The notes under the pieces were generated by a model. That model ran no database searches and had not been told where the DNA came from. It was given only the letters and a program-made list of their open reading frames with translations. A DNA stretch of 64,000 bases, taken from positions 62,001-126,000 of the forward strand of contig CAKPCU010000001.1 in the NCBI GenBank assembly GCA_934148015.1, in the 5' to 3' direction. Within the stretch, counting starts at the first letter, position 1. Each line of letters begins with the position of its first letter. This DNA is from an uncultured Bacilli bacterium. GTDB taxonomy: Bacteria; Bacillota_I; Bacilli_A; RF39; UBA660. Both the position numbers and the translations under genes were made by a program. Positions 1-7,817 of this stretch are shown here, in pieces.

Positions 1-1
1 T

Positions 2-465
2 ATTTTTAAATTTAAACTTCCTGTTACGTTTTGTATTTTATTTACCTTTTATTTTGTTTTATATGGCAATTTAAAGATGTTTACTATTATTACCATATCA
101 TATTTAATATTTTGGCTTATCTTTATGTTTTTTCTAGGATTTACATTTGAAAAATATATAAAAAAATTGTTAAAATAACTGTAGAAAATGCTAAAAAGAA
201 TGGAACTTTACCATATGATACTATTAACAAAGTAACTTTTAACGAGAATGAAATAATAGAAGAACTACCTAATAAAAAGAATATATTCAAATATGAAGTT
301 ATCGAAAAAATCATTATTTATAGTGATTACTATTACATTTTTTTAAATTCAATTGAAGCTATAATCATTCCAAATAAAGCAGTTAAAACAAAGAAAGAAA
401 AAGAAAAATTTTACGATTTCTTATGTCAAAAAGTTGGCAGTGACAAAATAAAAAGTGTAATCTAA
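2..465 (+). pseudogene. YcxB-like membrane protein, 5'-truncated by window edge and frameshifted
   Basis: The left edge cuts this gene. Frame 2 reads two hydrophobic segments and ends in TAA at 176-178. The protein then continues in the -1 frame from about 166 to TAA at 463-465. The second half is soluble, with the pattern typical of YcxB-like C-termini: an Ile/Lys-rich strand, a YYYIFL segment and an AIIIPN motif. The switch falls on a run of seven A (160-166); one extra A would join both halves into a single reading frame. This is either a recent frameshift, a homopolymer error, or slippage on A-AAA-AAA. Family assignment rests on pattern only. The role of YcxB-like proteins is unknown. Confidence 0.5.
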
Positions 466-482
466 ATATTGATTACATTTTT
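453..482 (+). terminator. Rho-independent terminator after the YcxB-like gene
   Basis: TGTAATC and GATTACA form a 7-bp stem around a short AT loop, followed by a T run. The gene's stop codon lies in the loop. Confidence 0.7.
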
Positions 483-511
483 TTATATAACTTTGTCTAA
501 ATCATAGCTAA

Positions 512-778
512 TTAAATAAACTCCTCATCATTTACATAACTGAATATAAAATTATCATTCTTTTTACATATAATTAATCCTATACTTTTGTTATGATACT
601 TCTTTTTTATTAACATATCTCTATATTTAATTTTATTTTCTTCTCATTGTGCTTCTACTAATATCTTACCTATTTCATAATAAGTTTTTAACTTATCACT
701 ATTATAACTAAGCCTTCTTACCCCATCTTTTAATTCCTTTTTTTCTATCAAATCTTTTATTTCTTTGTAGTAATTCAT
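512..778 (-). pseudogene. DUF1016 (YhcG-type PDDEXK nuclease) remnant
   Basis: On the minus strand, ATG at 778 with a GAGGGGATCAATT leader opens a frame beginning MNYYKEIKDLIEKKELKDG and then YYEIGKILVEAQ. This resembles the N-terminal region of DUF1016 proteins. An in-frame TGA follows EAQ, where the family usually has Gly. The same frame goes on with KYRDMLIKK and then KKYHNKSIGLIICKK, FSYVNDEEF, which resembles the extreme C-terminus of the family. Most of a roughly 350-residue protein is therefore missing between the two pieces. A large internal deletion plus a nonsense codon means it is not functional. The family is often carried by phages and mobile elements; assignment is from recalled motifs. 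Confidence 0.55.
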
Positions 779-849
779 AATTGATCCCCTCAAATTCATC
801 TATTATATATATGTAATTTAAAAAAAACTCAAGTTATGTCACATATAAT

Positions 850-876
850 AAAAACCTGGATAAAACCCAAGTTTTT
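850..876 (-). terminator. Terminator after mnmE
   Basis: On the minus strand AAAACTTGG pairs with CCAGGTTTT (one G-T wobble) across a 7-nt loop. It lies just past the mnmE stop. Confidence 0.7.
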
Positions 877-885
877 AAAACACAC

Positions 886-2229
886 TTACTTTCCTAAACA
901 AAATCTACTAAACAAATTATCAATTAATTCTTCGGTGTAATTAGCTCCTATTATGTCTCCTAGCTTTTCCCATACTAATTTTAAATCTATTTCAATCATA
1001 TCTATTTCTCTTTCTTCTTTAATACCTTGTTCTACATCCTCTAAAGATTTAATAGCAGATTTTAATAAAGATATTTGTCTTATATTAGTAAAAAATGTTA
1101 AGTTTTTGCTCATAAATGTTCCAACGTTAAACATTTCTTTTATAGAATCTTTTATAGCATCTATTCCCTCGTTATTTTTAGCACTTATTTTTATAACGTC
1201 ATTACTATAAGAATTATTTAGTTTTAAATCTATTTTATTCATTATTATAATTCTTTTTTTATCTTTAGTTTTTTCTAACAAATACTTATCTTCTTCACTT
1301 AAAGGGCAACTAGCATCCAAAATAAGTAATACTAATTCTGCCTCATCTATTAAATTTAAACTTTTTTCAATACCTATTTTTTCAACTATATCATCTGATT
1401 TTCTAACACCTGCTGTATCTATTAAATTAAGTTTTACACCGCCTACTAAAATACTTCCTTCTACTATATCACGGGTTGTACCTTTTACATCTGTTACAAT
1501 GGCTTTTTCCTCTTCTAATAAAGCATTTAAAAGACTTGATTTACCTACGTTTGGCTTTCCTAATATAACCGTTTTAATACCATCTTTTAATATTTTTCCA
1601 TCTTCTGATAATTTTAATGTCTTTAATAACTTTTCTTTTATTTCTCGTACTTTTTCTTTTATTTTGTTTATTGTTACTACTTCTATATCTTCATACTCAG
1701 GATAATCTATATTTACTTCTATATTAGATATTAAACTTATTATCTCTTCTCTTGTATCTTCTATTAACCTAGAAACATTACCAGATAACTCATTAATAGC
1801 CATTTTTCTAGTTAGTTCTGTTTCAGAATTTATTAAATCCATAACTCCTTCCGATTCGGTCAAATCTATTCTACCATTTAAAAATGCTCTTTTAGTAAAT
1901 TCACCAGGTTCTGCAAGTCTACAACCTTCAAGAAGTAATATTTCCATTATTTTATTAACAACTGCAATTGAACCGTGAGTGTTTATTTCTATTACATCTT
2001 CTTTTGTATATGTTTTAGGTGCTTTCATAATTGATAATAAGACCTCATCTATAATTTCACCCTTATATACTATATGACCATAATTTATCGTATGACTTGA
2101 TGATTTTTCTAAATCTTTGCCATCAAATAAAGGATTAATTATTTTTATAGCATCGACTCCTGATACCCTAATAATAGATATGGCTCCTTCTCCAAGTGCT
2201 GTTGATATTGCAACTATTGTATCATCCAT
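886..2229 (-). CDS. mnmE: tRNA uridine-5-carboxymethylaminomethyl synthesis GTPase MnmE
   Basis: MnmE is a GTPase that, with MnmG, installs the (carboxymethyl)aminomethyl group on wobble U34 of tRNAs. The N-terminal folate-binding domain opens DDTIVAISTALGEGAISIIRVSG. The embedded G domain starts near residue 225 with GKPNVGKSS, then GTTRD, DTAGV and NKID. The last residues are CLGK, matching the family's C-terminal Cys motif. It is 447 aa, normal length. Start: ATG at 2229, with AAAGGAAGTGAACTTT in front; an upstream GTG lies inside the ribosome-binding region. It ends the minus-strand series that begins at rpmH. Its usual partner mnmG does not follow; the downstream side is decayed DNA. Confidence 0.96.
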   Translation of the reverse strand: MDDTIVAISTALGEGAISIIRVSGVDAIKIINPLFDGKDLEKSSSHTINYGHIVYKGEIIDEVLLSIMKAPKTYTKEDVIEINTHGSIAVVNKIMEILLLEGCRLAEPGEFTKRAFLNGRIDLTESEGVMDLINSETELTRKMAINELSGNVSRLIEDTREEIISLISNIEVNIDYPEYEDIEVVTINKIKEKVREIKEKLLKTLKLSEDGKILKDGIKTVILGKPNVGKSSLLNALLEEEKAIVTDVKGTTRDIVEGSILVGGVKLNLIDTAGVRKSDDIVEKIGIEKSLNLIDEAELVLLILDASCPLSEEDKYLLEKTKDKKRIIIMNKIDLKLNNSYSNDVIKISAKNNEGIDAIKDSIKEMFNVGTFMSKNLTFFTNIRQISLLKSAIKSLEDVEQGIKEEREIDMIEIDLKLVWEKLGDIIGANYTEELIDNLFSRFCLGK

Positions 2230-2267
2230 AAAGTTCACTTCCTTTTGAACATATATTTTAACACATA

Positions 2268-3677
2268 TTATTTATTTTTTTCTATAAAATTAGATTTTTT
2301 TTCTATTGAAAGTGGATATTTCATATATTGATCCACATCTATTTTTTTATATTTATTTTTAAACATATCAATTAAATTTCTGTTAGTTTTTTTACTAGAC
2401 TCATATAAAACGATATCATCATTATTCATTATGTAATTTATAGTATTATTATCGTTATAATAAGTAATAGATTTTATCAATTTACTTTTATCACACTTTT
2501 CTACTAAATCTAAAGTTATCTTTATATAAGTTTTTTTATTTAATTCTATAGTTTCACAATCTTTAGTTAAATTATCACATAAATTATCTGGATAATAATA
2601 TTTTATAGATGAAATCTTTTTATTTTCTTCTATCTTTTGACTATTTAAATAATAAAATTTATATTCTTCAAGATTTATATCTATACTTGTTAATAACTTA
2701 TTAATTACATCATTAACATTATTTGGATTATTATATACAATATCATACATGTTTGATAAAAAAACTTTTATTTTAACACATAGCATTGATGCACCCTTTG
2801 TCGTAAGCTCTCCAGCTAACTGATAATAATGATATTCTTCTAACACATTATAAAATTCTTCACATAATTTTTTATCTATTCCTTTATTTATTAATGCTTC
2901 TGTTAAAAGGTTAAAATTGCCTGTTCCTTCTATTTTAAACAATAAATCTCTAGCTTCCTCTTTTCCTATTATTTCACACATAAATCTTATTACATTCTTA
3001 TTAAGTCCATATACGCCTGATTTTGAACCATAATATTCGTTTGATATAAGCTCAGTTAATCCTTCTTCAAACCATAAAGGAAAATTATTCTTAACGTCAC
3101 TATGACATAATTCATGAAATAACGTAGATGAGTCAGCTTTATTAGATAGTCTTATTTCATTATTACCATCAAATTGTCCAACTATATTATCTCCTAAATC
3201 CACATTTCTTTTTATTGATAAATTAACAAAAGAATCATATATTTTTTCATAATTTAAGTATTTATTATCTATAGCATAATCCATATATGCTTCTAAAGCT
3301 TTTTTTTCTTCTTTTGTAAAATTATAATTAGATATAATTGCATAATATAATGCATATGCCTTTTTTTCTTTTACATCAGCATTTTTTAAATATTCTAAAC
3401 TTTCTTTAATACTTTCATCATTTAACATGTTTCTAGATCTTGCAATCTTATATTTAAAATTAAAATCACTAGAAGATATACTATATCCATCAAACGGATT
3501 TTCACGCACTAATGCTACCCTAGCAAAACTTGTACCTCCTATTATTAGATTAATGGTAGTTAATAAACTGATAATTCTATTAATTTTCTTTTTTCTTTGT
3601 TTTGCTTCTCGTAACTCTCTTTTTTTAGCTAATTTCTTTTCTATTTCATAATCATCAGAGTCTATATAATTTGACAT
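2268..3677 (-). CDS. membrane-anchored putative zinc metallopeptidase (gluzincin-like)
   Basis: This 469-aa protein is not one I recognise by name. Residues 1-35 are strongly charged and rich in Lys/Arg. One membrane helix spans about 34-57, so the rest should face outward. HELCH at 188-192 fits the HExxH zinc motif, and WFEEGLTEL at 202-210 fits the W-x-x-EG pattern that supplies the third zinc ligand in MA-type peptidases. The remaining 250 residues are helical and Lys/Asn-rich with no motif I know. It sits between jag and mnmE, which are adjacent in Bacillus. The start is ATG 3677 behind CAAGGAGGATTTTAT. An extended -10 (TGTTATAAT on the minus strand, 3700-3708) suggests its own promoter. 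The substrate is unknown. Confidence 0.7.
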   Translation of the reverse strand: MSNYIDSDDYEIEKKLAKKRELREAKQRKKKINRIISLLTTINLIIGGTSFARVALVRENPFDGYSISSSDFNFKYKIARSRNMLNDESIKESLEYLKNADVKEKKAYALYYAIISNYNFTKEEKKALEAYMDYAIDNKYLNYEKIYDSFVNLSIKRNVDLGDNIVGQFDGNNEIRLSNKADSSTLFHELCHSDVKNNFPLWFEEGLTELISNEYYGSKSGVYGLNKNVIRFMCEIIGKEEARDLLFKIEGTGNFNLLTEALINKGIDKKLCEEFYNVLEEYHYYQLAGELTTKGASMLCVKIKVFLSNMYDIVYNNPNNVNDVINKLLTSIDINLEEYKFYYLNSQKIEENKKISSIKYYYPDNLCDNLTKDCETIELNKKTYIKITLDLVEKCDKSKLIKSITYYNDNNTINYIMNNDDIVLYESSKKTNRNLIDMFKNKYKKIDVDQYMKYPLSIEKKSNFIEKNK

Positions 3678-3699
3678 ATAAAATCCTCCTTGTACTATG

Positions 3700-3708
3700 A
3701 TTATAACA
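3700..3708 (-). promoter_or_regulatory. extended -10 promoter of the metallopeptidase gene
   Basis: The minus strand reads TGTTATAAT (TGnTATAAT) about 23 nt before the ATG at 3677. No good -35 is visible. Confidence 0.5.
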
Positions 3709-3771
3709 AAAAATACTATTATATATCTTATATAATTATTTAAAATGTAAAGAATAAATATTAATATACGT

Positions 3772-3798
3772 AAAAAAAGAGAAATATTTCTATTTCTC
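3772..3798 (-). terminator. Terminator after jag
   Basis: On the minus strand GAGAAATA and TATTTCTC form a stem with a GAA loop followed by seven T. The stem overlaps the jag stop codon. Confidence 0.75.
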
Positions 3799-4413
3799 CA
3801 CAGGTTTAATAACTACACATCTATTAGGTTCTTCACCCTCACTTATAGTTGTTACACCTTTAAAATCAGTAAGTTTATTATGAACAAGTCTTCTTTCAAA
3901 TGAATTCATACTATCCATTTTTACTTCAACACCAGTTTTTCTAACATCTTTAGCCAATCTAATAGCAAGTCTTTCAATGTTTCTTTGTTGTTTTTCTTTA
4001 TAATCACTAGCATCTAATATTATGTTTATTCTTTGTTCACACTTAGTTTGAACAGCTTGTCTTATTAAAACTTGAAGTGATGACATTGTTCTACCATTTT
4101 TACCTATTAAAATTGCATTATTATCACAAATCATATTTACTTTTATAAAGTTTTCTCTTTTTTGAACTTCAAATTGAACCTTAAGTCCCATTAAATCAGT
4201 TATTTCTTTTAAATAATTCTTAATGTATTCTACCAAATCTTCTTTTAAAATAACTTCTACTTTATATTTTTTTGACTTAAATATACTACCAGTTATTTCT
4301 TCTTTAACATTTGTATAAACTTCATTAGTTGAAGCGTTAAGATCTTTTAAAGCGCTATTTATAACCTCTTCTTGATTTTTTCCTTCATATTTATGACTTT
4401 TTAATTCTAGCAT
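3790..4413 (-). CDS. jag: RNA-binding protein Jag/KhpB (SpoIIIJ-associated)
   Basis: Jag (KhpB) is a small RNA-binding protein linked to cell division and, in spore formers, to SpoIIIJ. The 207 aa hold an N-terminal Jag_N segment, a KH domain with the GKNGRT loop (about residues 108-113), and a C-terminal R3H domain (AIRLAKDVRKTG, then MNSFERRLVHN). The start is ATG 4413, eight nt after AAAGGAG. A GTG nine nt upstream overlaps that ribosome-binding site and is rejected. The gene overlaps the end of yidC by 23 nt, so the two are translationally coupled. It ends at its own terminator. Confidence 0.93.
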   Translation of the reverse strand: MLELKSHKYEGKNQEEVINSALKDLNASTNEVYTNVKEEITGSIFKSKKYKVEVILKEDLVEYIKNYLKEITDLMGLKVQFEVQKRENFIKVNMICDNNAILIGKNGRTMSSLQVLIRQAVQTKCEQRINIILDASDYKEKQQRNIERLAIRLAKDVRKTGVEVKMDSMNSFERRLVHNKLTDFKGVTTISEGEEPNRCVVIKPVEK

Positions 4414-5374
4414 TATTACCACTCCTTTTAACTAACAAGTTTTGTACTACAGTAAATAAACTTGAAGTTATCCAATATAAACCAATTGCTGTTGATAGTT
4501 GAAATGAACTAATAGTAATTACTATTATCATTACATTCATCATCATCTTAGTTGAAGCTGCAGCTGGATTTGAATCATCTGTTGCTTGTGTTCCATTTAA
4601 TTTAAATGAGAAATAAGTTACTACTAATACAAGTATTGGTAATATAATATAATATATTTTTCCACCAGTTAACGCAAATAATGGTGTAGTTCCAAGTTCT
4701 AAACCTAGGAACTTTCCTTCAAATATAGCTGGGGTTCTATTTATAGCTTCTAAAAATGCTATAAATAATGGTAATTGTATAAATGCAATTATACATCCAG
4801 AAAATAATGAAATATTATATTTTTTATATATTGCCATCATCTCTTGACTTTTTTGCATCATAGCTTGTTGATCATTTGCTTTATTTTCATATTTTTTCTC
4901 TAACTTTTGTAACTCTGGTTGTGCTTTCTTTAAATTTTCAGATTGCATAGCACTCTTCTTTGTTACTGGATATAATATTAATCTTATTATAATACCAACT
5001 AATATTACAGATAATCCAAAGTTCTTTACCAAATATCCTAATTTTAATATTAACCATGCTAGAGGTTTAATAAATATATTATCCCATAAACCCTCTTTAG
5101 CTTTTATTATTGGTTTAAACTTAGAACATTCAACTAACTTATCTGTATTAACTTTATTCTTTTTATAAATACTTACTAATTCCTTGTTAGTTGGTTTACA
5201 AATTATATTTTTTGTTAATGACTGTCCTGTTGCATTCTTACCCTTATCATATCTTACTACAACCTTTGTTTTTTTACCCTTATCGTTCGTCTTTTCTGTA
5301 ACTAATTGTTTAGTACAACCAGTTAATAAAAAGACCAGTAAAAAAACTATTATTATTTTCTTTAGTTTTTTCAT
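4391..5374 (-). CDS. yidC: membrane protein insertase YidC/SpoIIIJ
   Basis: YidC inserts membrane proteins, alone or with SecYEG; SpoIIIJ paralogues are also needed in engulfed forespores. The 327-aa protein opens with a lipoprotein signal ending LLTGC (lipobox Cys near 20), typical of Gram-positive YidC. Membrane helices follow at about 118-138, 190-212, 235-260 and 275-305, including IIIRLILYP, which carries the conserved hydrophilic-groove Arg. The C-terminus is short and basic. Its place between rnpA and jag matches spoIIIJ of Bacillus. The next upstream gene, rnpA, ends 23 nt before it. No second YidC copy is seen in the window. Confidence 0.95.
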   Translation of the reverse strand: MKKLKKIIIVFLLVFLLTGCTKQLVTEKTNDKGKKTKVVVRYDKGKNATGQSLTKNIICKPTNKELVSIYKKNKVNTDKLVECSKFKPIIKAKEGLWDNIFIKPLAWLILKLGYLVKNFGLSVILVGIIIRLILYPVTKKSAMQSENLKKAQPELQKLEKKYENKANDQQAMMQKSQEMMAIYKKYNISLFSGCIIAFIQLPLFIAFLEAINRTPAIFEGKFLGLELGTTPLFALTGGKIYYIILPILVLVVTYFSFKLNGTQATDDSNPAAASTKMMMNVMIIVITISSFQLSTAIGLYWITSSLFTVVQNLLVKRSGNNARIKKS

Positions 5375-5397
5375 TTGGTCCTCTCCTATCTTTATAA

Positions 5398-5712
5398 TTA
5401 GTTAAAAAGTTTAATTATCTCCTCTTTTAACTCTAAATACTCAGCATCTTTTGCACTTTTCTTTAATACAATTATATAATCTTTGTTTAAAAATTGCAAT
5501 GCACTTTTATCAATTATATCCTTTACTCTTCTTTTAAGTTTATTTCTAACAACTGCATTACCTGTTTTTTTAGAAACACATATTCCAAATCTATATTTAT
5601 TTAAATTATTATCATACGTATACATATAAGCATATTTACAAGAAACTTGATTTCTTTTCTTAAATGCCCTATCAAAATCTTTTTTTTCTTTTACTATGTT
5701 TACTTTCTTCAT
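5398..5712 (-). CDS. rnpA: ribonuclease P protein component
   Basis: RnpA binds the RNase P RNA and helps position pre-tRNA for 5' maturation. The 104-aa product carries FDRAFKKRNQV, then FGICVSKKTGNAVVRNKLKRRVKD, the family signature, near residues 43-68. The start is ATG 5712, preceded by AAAGGAAGCACAT. A longer reading to 5742 would pass through the terminator that follows rpmH and has no ribosome-binding site. It lies between rpmH and yidC as in most bacteria. The only clear promoter upstream is that of rpmH, so rnpA probably depends on read-through of the intervening terminator. Confidence 0.95.
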   Translation of the reverse strand: MKKVNIVKEKKDFDRAFKKRNQVSCKYAYMYTYDNNLNKYRFGICVSKKTGNAVVRNKLKRRVKDIIDKSALQFLNKDYIIVLKKSAKDAEYLELKEEIIKLFN

Positions 5713-5731
5713 ATGTGCTTCCTTTCTATAA

Positions 5732-5756
5732 CAAAAAACCACTTAACTCTAAGTGG
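5732..5756 (-). terminator. Terminator/attenuator between rpmH and rnpA
   Basis: The minus strand reads CCACTTA-GAGT-TAAGTGG followed by six T, a compact hairpin starting right at the rpmH stop codon and ending about 20 nt before the rnpA start. Confidence 0.8.
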
Positions 5757-5757
5757 A

Positions 5758-5877
5758 TTATGCTGATAATTTTTTACGTCCTTTTGCTCTTCTTTTATTT
5801 AATACACTATTACTAGTTGCAAAAAAACCATTTACCTTTTTCTTTTTATGATTATTTGGTTGAAAAGTTCTTTTCAT
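5758..5877 (-). CDS. rpmH: 50S ribosomal protein L34 (short form)
   Basis: L34 is a small basic protein of the large ribosomal subunit. The translation begins MKRTFQPNNHKKKKVNGFF and ends NKRRAKGRKKLSA, both diagnostic. It is 39 aa, whereas the usual bacterial L34 is about 44. The middle (usually RMxTKNGRKVLAR) is shortened to ATSNSVLNK, losing about five residues and several basic positions. The ATG at 5877 follows GGAGGTGGAAAT. A perfect promoter lies upstream (5919-5947). It is followed at once by a terminator, so most transcripts may carry rpmH only. Because ends and context are intact, I read it as a functional but shortened L34. Confidence 0.93.
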   Translation of the reverse strand: MKRTFQPNNHKKKKVNGFFATSNSVLNKRRAKGRKKLSA

Positions 5878-5918
5878 ATTTCCACCTCCACTTTTTCTTT
5901 GTCTTTTTAAACACGATT

Positions 5919-5947
5919 ATTATAAGGGTTATTTTATCAATTGTCAA
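5919..5947 (-). promoter_or_regulatory. consensus promoter of rpmH
   Basis: The minus strand reads TTGACA, 17 nt, TATAAT, a perfect housekeeping-sigma promoter, about 40 nt before the rpmH ATG. Confidence 0.88.
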
Positions 5948-6255
5948 CCATTTTAATATACATGTTTATAATATATAACTGATTATAATACATTAACTTA
6001 TCAACAATATAAGTTTTTTAAATATTTATAAGAAAAAAGTTATTAACATAGTTTTCCACAGGTTTAATATAAATATACTCTTATTTTGTTTAAAAATAAG
6101 GTTTTATTAACAGTCTGTGGATAACTTTAAATGTTTAAAGATTTTTTAATAAATAATTTTTTTGTGGAAAAGTGTATTTTTTTGTTTTTCTTTGTCAAAT
6201 AAAGAAATTATTTGTGGATAACTATTGTGGAAAACTTTTTTTATTTCTTTATTTA

Positions 6256-6284
6256 TTGTTTTTCCACAATATTTTTGATAGAAT
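6256..6284 (+). promoter_or_regulatory. dnaA promoter with a DnaA box in the spacer
   Basis: TTGTTT, 17 nt, TAGAAT, with TGA before the -10. The near-consensus DnaA box at 6260-6268 overlaps the -35 and spacer, as expected for autoregulation by DnaA. Confidence 0.6.
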
Positions 6285-6327
6285 ATAAGTAAATAACTCT
6301 TGATTTATAGGGGGAAAGGAGGGTTTT

Positions 6328-7677
6328 ATGAATGTAGATAACTTGTGGAATAATTTTCTAGAACAAATTAAACCAAAGATATCTTCCTTATCATATGATA
6401 CTTGGTTTAAAAATACCAAACTAGTATCACTTGATAATAATGTTGCTAAGATATTAGTTGATTCACCATTACAAAAGAAGAGTCTTCAAGAAACATGGTA
6501 TCAAACAATATCTGATGTATTTAGTGAAATAACTAATACGAGCTTTGATTTTGAATTTGTATTTGAAAATGAGATAACTACAAATACTAATATTAATGTG
6601 GAAAACTTAGGAGTACCTGCTAATACTCCAGAAAAATCAAATTTAAATTCTAAATATACATTCGATTCATTCATAGTAGGGGATAGTAATAAATTTGCTT
6701 ATATGGCTGCTGTTTCTGTTGCTGAAAATCCTGGTAAAACATATAATCCTTTATTTTTATATGGTAACAGTGGACTAGGTAAAACACACCTTATGCACGC
6801 TATTGGTAATTTTATTATAGAAAATTCCAATAAAAAAGTTCTTTATGTAACAAGTGAAGGTTTTATATCAGACTTTCTTAATTTAAATAAGAAAGATGAG
6901 AAGGGTACTAACTTTGATTATATAGATAGCTTTAAAAATAAGTATAGGGGAGTTGATGTTCTAATTATTGATGATATTCAATTTTTAGGAGGTGCAACAC
7001 AAACACAACAAGAATTCTTTAATACATTCAATAACTTATATGATGATAATAAACAAATAATAATTTCATCAGATAGATCACCAGATGATTTAAAGAAACT
7101 TGAAGATAGACTAAGGACTAGATTTAATTGGGGACTTAGCGTTAATATTTATCCACCAGATTATGAAATGAGGGTAGAGATATTAAGAAAAAAAATAATT
7201 GGTCAAAATATGACAAGTACAATAAGTGATGATGTTATAGCATACATTGCAAATAATTGTGACTCAGATGTAAGACAATTAGAAGGTGCATTAACAAGAG
7301 TAATTGCATATGCAACTATGTTTAATGCTAGTGATATTAACATAAATCTTGCAATTGATGCGTTAAAAGATTACTTATCTAAATCATCATTTACAAAAAA
7401 TAATATTCAAAAAATACAGCAGGTAGTTTGTGAATATTACAATATAACAATAGATGACTTAAAATCTAAGAAAAGAAAAGCTTCTATTACGTTTCCAAGG
7501 CAAGTAGCTATATATTTATGTAGAACTTTAACTGATGAATCACTACCTAAAATAGGTATTCAATTTGGTGGAAGAGATCATACAACAATAATGCATTCTG
7601 TGGATAAAATAAATAATGAAATTAAAACTAATCCACAGTTCAAACAAATAATAGAAGCATTAAAAAGTAAAATATAG
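6328..7677 (+). CDS. dnaA: chromosomal replication initiator DnaA
   Basis: DnaA binds DnaA boxes, opens the origin and helps load helicase. The 449 aa show domain I at the N-terminus (LWNNFLEQIKPKIS), a short Asn/Thr-rich linker at about 90-115, and AAA+ domain III with GNSGLGKTHL (Walker A, near 150), LIIDDIQFL (Walker B) and RLRTRF. C-terminal domain IV carries FGGRDHTTIMHS, the DNA-binding signature. The ATG at 6328 follows AAAGGAGGGTTTT. The gene is flanked on both sides by DnaA-box clusters and followed by dnaN. Confidence 0.98.
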   Translation: MNVDNLWNNFLEQIKPKISSLSYDTWFKNTKLVSLDNNVAKILVDSPLQKKSLQETWYQTISDVFSEITNTSFDFEFVFENEITTNTNINVENLGVPANTPEKSNLNSKYTFDSFIVGDSNKFAYMAAVSVAENPGKTYNPLFLYGNSGLGKTHLMHAIGNFIIENSNKKVLYVTSEGFISDFLNLNKKDEKGTNFDYIDSFKNKYRGVDVLIIDDIQFLGGATQTQQEFFNTFNNLYDDNKQIIISSDRSPDDLKKLEDRLRTRFNWGLSVNIYPPDYEMRVEILRKKIIGQNMTSTISDDVIAYIANNCDSDVRQLEGALTRVIAYATMFNASDININLAIDALKDYLSKSSFTKNNIQKIQQVVCEYYNITIDDLKSKKRKASITFPRQVAIYLCRTLTDESLPKIGIQFGGRDHTTIMHSVDKINNEIKTNPQFKQIIEALKSKI

Positions 7678-7817
7678 TTGTGGATTATTATTTACTTTTC
7701 AACTTTTTATGTGGACAAAAAAAGCTTAAAAATCATTAAATAATAAAGGAATTTTTAAGATATCCACAATATCCACAGTAATAATAATAAAAATATATAT
7801 AAATAAGGAGAATAAAT
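7678..7817. other. replication origin, downstream part (DnaA boxes plus TAA triplets)
   Basis: Between dnaA and dnaN, TGTGGATTA lies at 7679-7687, and two tandem ATATCCACA boxes abut at 7760-7768 and 7769-7777. The second box is followed after one base by four TAA triplets (7779-7790) and an AT-only tract. This matches the order boxes, DnaA-trio, unwinding element described for Bacillus subtilis; the trio assignment is inference. Confidence 0.65.

Larger units (their letters stand above)
5878..6327. other. replication origin oriC, upstream part
   Basis: This 450-bp gene-free stretch between divergent rpmH and dnaA holds DnaA boxes in a very AT-rich background. TGTGGATAA occurs exactly at 6116-6124 and 6213-6221. 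One-mismatch boxes are TTTTCCACA at 6052-6060 and 6260-6268, and TGTGGAAAA at 6163-6171 and 6226-6234. The layout (rpmH, boxes, dnaA, boxes, dnaN) is the classical Bacillus-type bipartite origin. The rpmH and dnaA promoters occupy the two ends. Confidence 0.88.

Noticed and set aside
4413..4422. GTG starts a few codons upstream of jag, pth, mfd, ricT, rlmB and yabG
   Set aside because: Each GTG is part of the GGTG/AGTG Shine-Dalgarno itself; the ATG behind it has normal spacing.
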